From positions 21,018,001 through 21,082,000 of the forward strand of contig CM106586.1 of the NCBI GenBank assembly GCA_048013815.1: a stretch of DNA of 64,000 bases, in the 5' to 3' direction. The translations under genes and the position numbers were made by a program. The stretch is from Setoptus koraiensis (taxonomy: Eukaryota; Arthropoda). Below the pieces are notes generated by a model. It did not search any database, had not been told where the DNA came from, and worked only from the letters and a program-made list of their open reading frames with translations. This document shows, in pieces, positions 57,401-64,000 of this stretch. The stretch's first letter is position 1. Every line of letters starts with the position of its first letter.

Positions 57401-60400
57401 GACACGAAGATGCTCGCTTAGGCTTGTTCCGAATACAGGTTTCCTGGGAGTATTCTCTGTTTTGTTGCAGTGTTGTTGCGTTGCATTGCGTCATCATCAA
57501 TTGTTGGTAATGTGACATTATCCATAACGACAAGCGTGAAGATGGCCAACAGTAGAGACAGTTATCATCGATGAAAATATTCAAAAGGATAAATATTCAA
57601 AAAATAGAAAGAGATAAGTATTAATATAAAGTTGGCCAGAGTGTATATACAGAGAGAAAGAGCGACAAGGCCAAGTCGGCTAAACAACGGCCATTGGTGC
57701 CCTACTGTCGATCGAGACCGCATTGTTATTGTTGTGAATATACTGTAGACGAAATGGAAAATTGTGTTCAAGGTTGTAGGCTCGCCTTGGGCCAACAACA
57801 CAGTTGAGACGGGATAGCGTGATGCGCATAAGCAACATCGTATAATGTAATCGCGTATTGTGTGTTTATTGTCACTTCCAGCTTTCAACAACAATAGAGG
57901 GAGTGGGCGAGTGAATAATGATTATGTCATTTGAATAACAACAACACACTTGCTGTGGGCAATAAAAAGCACACGACAAAATGTTGTTGTTGTTGTTGTC
58001 GTTGTTGATAATTCTTTGTTCGATCACCGTTCGCTGGTCGTTGGCCAATGTCGGCCTGTCCGAGTCCGGCGTCGAGCTTTCCAACGAGCGTCGCGTTGAA
58101 TCCTTCATCGCAAAGTGTATGCCAGCCTCCCACCCGACACTTGTGTCAGACGTTTAGCTGCAGCGTTTATGATACGCTAGCAACAGGTGACTGACTGCTC
58201 GCCGGACAGCAACCTCACTCTATGCCAGCAAGCCAAACCAAATCGAAATGGATATGAGCAACACGGCATTTGGACCGGGATAGCTGTTGCACTTGGTCGG
58301 CAATGGCAAAGCTGTGGCGATTTGAGCGCAAGATAAACAAATATTACGCAACATACTCGTATCATCTCCATTAATCATGTCCGTTTGTGTGTGCGTCTGA
58401 TTATGATCTGTTTCTCTCGTTAGCTCACAATATTATTATCAAATATGATGATAAGCAACTCTGACTTTAACCTTAACTGTTCGGCAACAACTACACCAAC
58501 ACCGACACCAACACCAACAACAACAGGTGAGCTCGCAGTTGGCCCGGTCTGTCGTCCGGTGATGATGTGATTGCCATAGAAGAAGGCAGCGTCGTCGCTT
58601 TGTTGGTCGTGTTGTGTGACACACTGCAATTCGTTTCAAATGAAACGACGAAGAGTTTCCACTTGCTGTTGCTGTTGTTGTTCTTTGCGAACGCTCTCAT
58701 CGTGCTGCGCTGCTGCCTCTAATCTAATCCATGGGAAACAACCAAGAGCTTCCGCTCTCACAATAATAAACGATGATGATAACTTATCAGGTGAACACAC
58801 ACACACACACAAATGACCGCACACAACAACCAACTAACAAAACATTGTAAATATTCACTATCAGACATGGGTACACTAAAATTGTTATTATTACATAACA
58901 ACACAATGATTGTGTCATACAACAACGCATGCTGTGTCGGTTTAGTCTAGATTGTTTTGGATACTTACTTAGAAGATTATCTATCGTTGGCATGGACGAG
59001 CTTATGGCGAGGCCAGCCTGTTGGTGATAGTGTGCTTGAATCTGATAGAACTGCACAAATAAGTTGACCAATTCTTGCTCACGACTAATGAATCCAAATA
59101 GTTCCATTGCATAAGTGTCCTAACGATCGCCAATTAAATGGTGATTAATTTCAATTGGCACAAACCAGTCATAATTATAATAGGTTTGAGTGGATGATAA
59201 GATTAGTATCGATTAGTAAATTAGTAGGTAGTTATAAACGAAAGTGGAAGGAACGGACAACAGGCCAGAAGAGAAAACTGGCACTGGCAGTGGTAATGAT
59301 CGGCCATCGGCCCTAGATGAGCTTGCTATCAAACATGGCTATTTATGAATATATATGGGGGCTATCACTTGCAATAATACATGTGTGTATATTTAGTTAG
59401 TTGTTGCAGCCGATAGAAACTAGACTGTGTGTTTATTGATCTTGTTGACTTTTATTTAGTTATTCATTGAGCCGAGTCGGAAAGCATCACTAGGTCAGAC
59501 GACAAACATACACACGTAGAGCTGTTGCTCATGGAATTGCCAGCATTATTCAAGGTATTAGAGACATTATTGACATAAGAAGCAGGTGATCCAAAAATAA
59601 TAAGCCGTGGGCAATTTGTACAAGCAACAATATAAACAATAACTGATAAATAAGCCGTAGTAGTATGATGTTGCAGTGTTAATTCTATTGAACGACTTGT
59701 ATCTAAGGTCCCCTTTCTTACTACCTCTAGATTAATTAAATGACTCTATAGAGTTATCAAGTCACACTGTGAATTGAAGCGGGCATGACAAGACACACGG
59801 CAAGCTTGCCTGTCATCGTGATGCCAACATTTGTGTCTTTGTGATACTCATGCTGCTAATGACAACAATAACAACGGACTCTCGTCATTAGAACAAGAGA
59901 GAAGGCTCGCCAATTGTCGATGGAACGCTCGGTTGTTCGGACAGACAAAACAAGACAATGAGCTCGTTCTCTCGTTGTTGTTGCTGCGATAATCATGGCC
60001 TGACAGACAGATAGACAGACAGGGATAGGGACAGGGATAGGGAAAGGGAGGCATAGAGAGAGAGTGAGTGAACCACTCTTACCTGTAGGATGGCACTCGA
60101 AGATAGAGAAGAGAGACTGACAGAGACAGGAGAGAGACAGATTAACATACTAAACTAAATCTCGACTTATAAATATTCAAAAACAGCATCATAACAACTC
60201 TCACTAAAAACATCTAGCATCAATAAACAGCACCGGGCGATGTTTATGTTGGGATAAATCAATTGAATTGAACAACAACAAAAACAGCGAGAGATGAGTC
60301 TATTTCTCCATCACATAACTATGGGCTCTCTCACTCTCCATTTCTACTTATCATGAAAGTAGAAGTAGAGAAACAGTAATTATAATGGACACGCTCACGC

Positions 60401-61090
60401 ATTAGAGGCAAACACTAATTGTTGTTCTGTGGATCCCAACAACAACTACAACAGTTGGTGCTGCCGTTCGCCAGACAATATATATGTAACTACAATTACA
60501 TCCTTAGTTATTCGTCCGATGGATTGTTGGTTCGTTCATCGCTGATGATTTAGTCCACTATTACATCATCCTATTGGGAGGCATCTCAGCGATAAATAAA
60601 GCAATTGCCTGTGAGCTCAATCTGCTGCTCACCGTCTATATTAAGGGATGGTGAAAGAACAAATCCAAACTTGTCTTCTTCTTCTCCTCTCAGACACACA
60701 ATTATTTACAAACAACAAAGTGAAGAAGAAGAGGAAAAAGGAGGAGAGAAGCCGAAAAAAAAGGGATTGTAAACCGGTGTTTGAACCAACTTTGACGAAT
60801 GTGGAAACAGGTGGTGATTTTTTAAAGGTGTACACACACTATTGCACTATTATCATGTGACCAAGTGTGTATATTAGATGGCATAATCAAGTGGACCGAC
60901 TGAACTACTTTCCAGGCACAATGATAGAGACGAGTGCCTCAACAACGATCTTAAGTGATCTTTCAATGGTCAATTGCTGTGACTCAATCTAGTCAGCACA
61001 GTCAATGAGTGGGTGACGCTTCAACAAATTGCACAATACCAATAGGATGAGACTAGATATAATTATATCAATACAAAGATATGTGAACTA

Positions 61091-61157
<67 letters not shown>

Positions 61158-63513
61158 ATTATTTACTACGGTACAGTCGTTCTAGCGGAAGTGAACAAAA
61201 CATTTTAGCAACATGTACTTGCATGTTGCTGGGAAATGTCACTATCCTGAATTTGTGATGGATGACCTGTACATTCGGTTGGAATGTAGTACCATCGTCG
61301 TCAACAAATGTTGCGAAAATTTGAATCATTATGTAATATATACTGAACACACAACTGTTCAGTAAATATGCGTCCAGTTTGTCAGACACATTAGCCAATG
61401 CCGTACACTCATGATTCAATCTACGTGACATAAATCATGACTTTTTGATTGAATCAAAGTACATCACCACTACATTATATAAGCCAAATAAGCTACCACC
61501 ATTTGACACATCAAACTATAGTGTCATTTGATCTCTCAACTAATAATCTATGTGACATATACTTGGAGCGTCATGATGTGTAGCCTCCATAGCTCCATTG
61601 TGGCAACAAGTGGATGGCATTGACACATCATGGATTGTCCCACTGTACAATACATGTATGTTATTGTATATATAGAAAAAATATTTTAATGTATGTACTG
61701 TGTCGCTTATTATTTCTTCTTTTTTTCGTTTCGTTATTGTTGTTAGTGCCAATTCTATTGCCCATTCGATTGTTATCGAAAGCTCTCATGATGGTATTTT
61801 GTTGTTGGCTAGCTACACTCACTGTTGCTTGCCAGGAATATATTTTTGTAACCGAAGATAATGATACATCACACACAAACATAGTGATGTAGTTGATAAA
61901 ACTTGTTTGTGCCGGTGTGACACACAAAACCATCGAGATAAATCACACACAAACAAATCGAAAATTCAGTTAGTTTCGTCATCAATTGATTGCCAGAAAG
62001 AATGCTCCTAACGTTGTCTAACAAGAGGTTGTAAGATGAGCGAGCAGCCTGTAACTTTTAATCTCGAGTGTTATCATGTTTTTGAAATGATAACATAGGT
62101 GACGATAAAGAAGAAGCTCTTTACTATTATCACCATTCGAGTACCTTCCTTATGAGCCAATGTAGTCGTGATAGAACAGCAACAATGTTGGCAGTAGAAT
62201 GAGCAGACCTACAACAGCAGACCAACTGATTACAGAATAAGAAAAAAATAGTTGCGATTTTTCGACTATTCGTAGATTGATTGTGGCGGTCAGGTTTATA
62301 GCGGTAGTGAGCTACTAGTTTGTGTATAAAGATTAGGTTTATGTTAACAAGAGGAAGAAGAGGAAAATTGTTATAATAAAAAAAAATAATGAATAGCTCG
62401 ACCGCTATTGATTATCTCACAACAAACAGCACGAGTGGTGAGACATTCATCGAACTGACAGATCGAAAACTAACGGTCACCATCACTCATAATGTTAAGA
62501 ATATGCGAAATTGATCAATCATTTGATCAAGGGAGCCTTGAAAAGACTGCTGTCTGTAAAAGGCCAATCAAAGACAGGTTGGTCATCGCCATCAATACGA
62601 GTTTCGGCAGCAATGAATAATATTGTTGTTGGCAAATAGGCTCTCTTGGTAAAAGCCAAGGCTTGAGTGCAGGACTTACCCTAGCTTGATTAAATCGGTT
62701 GGTGGCATCGTCTAGCTCTTTCTTCAGCTGATCCAGTTTAGTAAGTACTGATTGTTGGATGACATTACTATTGACATTATAAGAGCTACTTGAATGGAAA
62801 GTGCCTGAATGTTGTTGCTGCTGCTTGTTATTGAATCCATTGTATCTTGCTTTAATAGATTCTAGATCGTTATTGGCCTTGATAAAGGATTTCCTGCATT
62901 TGAGCACATTTGGTATATCATGATCTAACATTTGATTAAGTGGTTGAAGGCAATTTTTTTCTATGTTTTGTTCGTAATTCAAATACAATTGAGCCAATTG
63001 AGATTGTAATCTTGAACAGTGACTGAAAGTTGTCGCCAACAGCGAATCCGGCTTCATTCTACTTGAGGATTTTGTTAGAAATCTATTAAAACTTAATATG
63101 GGCAACTTCTTGTGTCGTTTAGTAGCCTCTATGCCCTGACTTAGAAGTGTCTTGTTCCTGCGGCCATCTCCTAATGCTTGGCCATTGCAGGAGTCATTAT
63201 CACCGTTTGCTGAATGATTGTCGGCCGTATATTGTTGCTGTTGGCCGGCAACATTGTGATTACTCGTGTTGTTGTTGTTGTTGATAGTGGCATTATAGTA
63301 TGAGGACAAAGTTGACGATGTTGATGATAGATTTGATTGCAGCTGGGAGGATATTTTCTTTTCCGCATCAATGCACACTTGACGGAGCTCGTCAAATGTC
63401 TTCTCAACATTGATTAAATTTTCACTAAAACTGTCATTGCTGGATGATTTGTCGATTCTGTTGCGTACATTAGAATCGACAAAATGTTTTATATTCAACA
63501 GTGATTTCTTCAT
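54425..63513 (-). CDS. ARHGAP17: BAR domain Rho GTPase-activating protein (ARHGAP17/RhoGAP92B family)
   Basis: Membrane-curvature-linked GAP for Rho-family GTPases. Exons: 62680-63513, 58969-59119, 55942-57456 and 54425-55491; phases all agree, giving 1188 aa. The first in-frame ATG (MKKSLLNIKHF, 63513) matches the family start. The BAR domain covers residues 1 to about 328 (KTFDELRQVCIDAEKK, KRHKKLPILSFNRF, DTYAMELFGFISREQELVN). An Asn/Ser/Gln-rich insertion (about 58-130) falls in the first BAR loop. The RhoGAP domain starts near GRELSIVVELCVMLL (349). EEGLFR has the arginine finger R375, followed by KLHLRELPEPLLTYQL and TNLAIAVAPSLLWTRNF. An unusual extra loop of about 35 residues sits between GLFR and the helix with ILTDSHTIAAVL. 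The tail (600-1188) is disordered with Pro-rich motifs (PPPNRPKRP, GGPPPVKPPR) suited to SH3 partners. Intron 1 is 3.6 kb, intron 2 is 1.5 kb. Confidence 0.95.
57457..58968. other. RhoGAP intron 2
   Basis: Spliced-out segment of 1512 bp. A possible cassette exon on the minus strand starts after GAATTGCAG (58622) and reads VTQHDQQSDDAAFFYGNH, but its phase does not fit the flanking exons. Confidence 0.6.
61091..61154. repeat. Compound (TA)n(GA)n microsatellite
   Basis: About 16 TA units (61091-61122) run directly into about 16 GA units (61123-61154). Confidence 0.96.
61159..61431 (-). CDS. Possible nested small ORF in RhoGAP intron 1
   Basis: 90 codons from ATG (MSRRLNHECTALANVSD) to stop (LPLERLYRSK), on the same strand as the host gene. 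Composition is fairly protein-like with a hydrophobic middle (CVFSIYYIMIQIFATFV). It has no recognised domain and no upstream signal. It could be chance, a nested gene or a degraded exon. Confidence 0.25.
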   Translation of the reverse strand: MSRRLNHECTALANVSDKLDAYLLNSCVFSIYYIMIQIFATFVDDDGTTFQPNVQVIHHKFRIVTFPSNMQVHVAKMFCSLPLERLYRSK

Positions 63514-63865
63514 TGATATTGAGTGTTTAAGGTATTCCAGGCTGAACAATGGTGGTATCACAATGTAATGAGCTGTATAATGATATGTTATTGGCTTAGA
63601 GAAATATGTCTTGGTCGTTGTCAATACTGTATGTCATTGAAGGATTTGGTAAGTGTGCTTGAGTGTAGCGGTGTGTGTAACATCAATAATAATATTTTTG
63701 TGATTCGAGTAGTGACAGCGCTACGAACAAACAGATTTTATCCAATTGAAATCAAGCTACTGTTGATCATTCAATTCAGCCACTTGATGATTTCAAGTAG
63801 GAACAAAATAAAATTATGTTGATCATATAGTGTTTGTAAGCTCAAGTGACGATCTAATCTTGCTG
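63514..63865. other. RhoGAP upstream flank
   Basis: Short AT-rich gap between the RhoGAP start codon and the end of the next minus-strand gene. It must hold the RhoGAP promoter or 5' UTR. A TTCAG acceptor-like site lies about 30 bp before the ATG. Confidence 0.4.
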
Positions 63866-64000
63866 TTAATGTGGAATGATGCAAAATGGTTGCTTCATTA
63901 GCTCCAACTGTTCTTCTATTGTTACTTGTGTTCGTGTTCCAGTGCTCGACTTGGCATATGTTGCAGCTATGTTATCATCACTACTGTTGCTCAAGGCATC
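63866..64000 (-). CDS. C-terminal fragment of a protein running off the window
   Basis: Minus-strand frame open from the window edge to a TAA at 63866-63868: 44 residues, DALSNSSDDNIAATYAK, then TRTQVTIEEQLELMKQPF and CIIPH-stop. The hydrophilic, acidic composition is typical of a real C-terminus. The plus strand of the same bases also opens a signal-peptide-like frame (ATG 63886), so strand choice is not certain. No family is recognisable from so short a piece. Confidence 0.4.
   Translation of the reverse strand, partial: DALSNSSDDNIAATYAKSSTGTRTQVTIEEQLELMKQPFCIIPH

Larger units (their letters stand above)
59120..62679. other. RhoGAP intron 1
   Basis: 3560-bp intron separating two halves of the BAR domain. 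It contains a compound (TA)n(GA)n microsatellite and one possible nested minus-strand ORF (61159-61431). The rest is AT-rich with no feature I can name. Confidence 0.7.

Noticed and set aside
63886-64000. Plus-strand signal-peptide-like ORF (MVASLAPTVLLLLL)
   Set aside because: The antisense frame is more protein-like and ends in a clean stop; hydrophobic runs often appear opposite hydrophilic coding sequence. Not excluded until the sequence is extended.

Overview
This is a eukaryotic nuclear window, most likely from an arthropod and possibly an acariform mite. The clues are a gustatory-receptor-like seven-transmembrane gene (an arthropod-type family), a muscle transgelin of the Mp20 type, an insect-like CNG-like channel, short introns (about 90-800 bp) with GTGAGT/GTAAGT donors, and Asn/Gln/His-rich tracts inside many proteins. 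The taxon is inference. I saw no prokaryotic operon, CRISPR array, reverse transcriptase or transposase.

Left part (1-22 kb) is AT-richer and gene-dense. In order: a small secreted precursor ending in an RF-amide-type signal (1258-1606, +); a four-exon Mp20/transgelin gene (-); a large inverted repeat whose two arms (about 6102-6835 and 9585-10320) each carry two 5S rRNA genes and which encloses a gustatory-receptor-like gene (-); a large secreted low-complexity protein with Trp-centred repeats (-); then a compact housekeeping cluster with LARP7 (-) head-to-head with MTERF4 (+), DENR (+) and TVP23 (+); a small two-intron gene of unknown function (-); and a three-finger C2H2 transcription factor with an eh1-like motif (-).

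Middle part (about 22.5-52.9 kb) becomes GC-rich from roughly 27 kb. It is filled with microsatellites, short tandem repeats and the palindromes GGGCCC, GGGGCCCC and GGCCGGCC. The only gene I can prove there is a cyclic-nucleotide-gated channel of the CNGB/CNG-like type. I rebuilt it from eight exons on the minus strand (31952-38467); all seven introns have consistent phase, giving about 1258 aa. The rest (22.5-31.9 kb and 38.5-52.9 kb) looks noncoding apart from a few coding-like fragments.

Right part (52.9-64 kb) returns to AT-richer sequence. It holds a four-transmembrane protein with a disordered N-terminus (+) and a four-exon BAR-RhoGAP gene of the ARHGAP17/RhoGAP92B family (54425-63513, -, about 1188 aa) with a 3.6 kb first intron. 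The C-terminal end of a further minus-strand gene probably reaches the window edge.

The genes do not form one pathway. LARP7, MTERF4, DENR and TVP23 are housekeeping functions (7SK snRNP, mitochondrial ribosome biogenesis, translation re-initiation, Golgi traffic). The CNG channel, gustatory receptor and peptide precursor are sensory or neuronal. The best candidates for something undescribed are the inverted 5S/receptor structure, the GGGGCCCC-rich block around the CNG gene, the RF-amide-like precursor, and the LARP7 without a visible xRRM.
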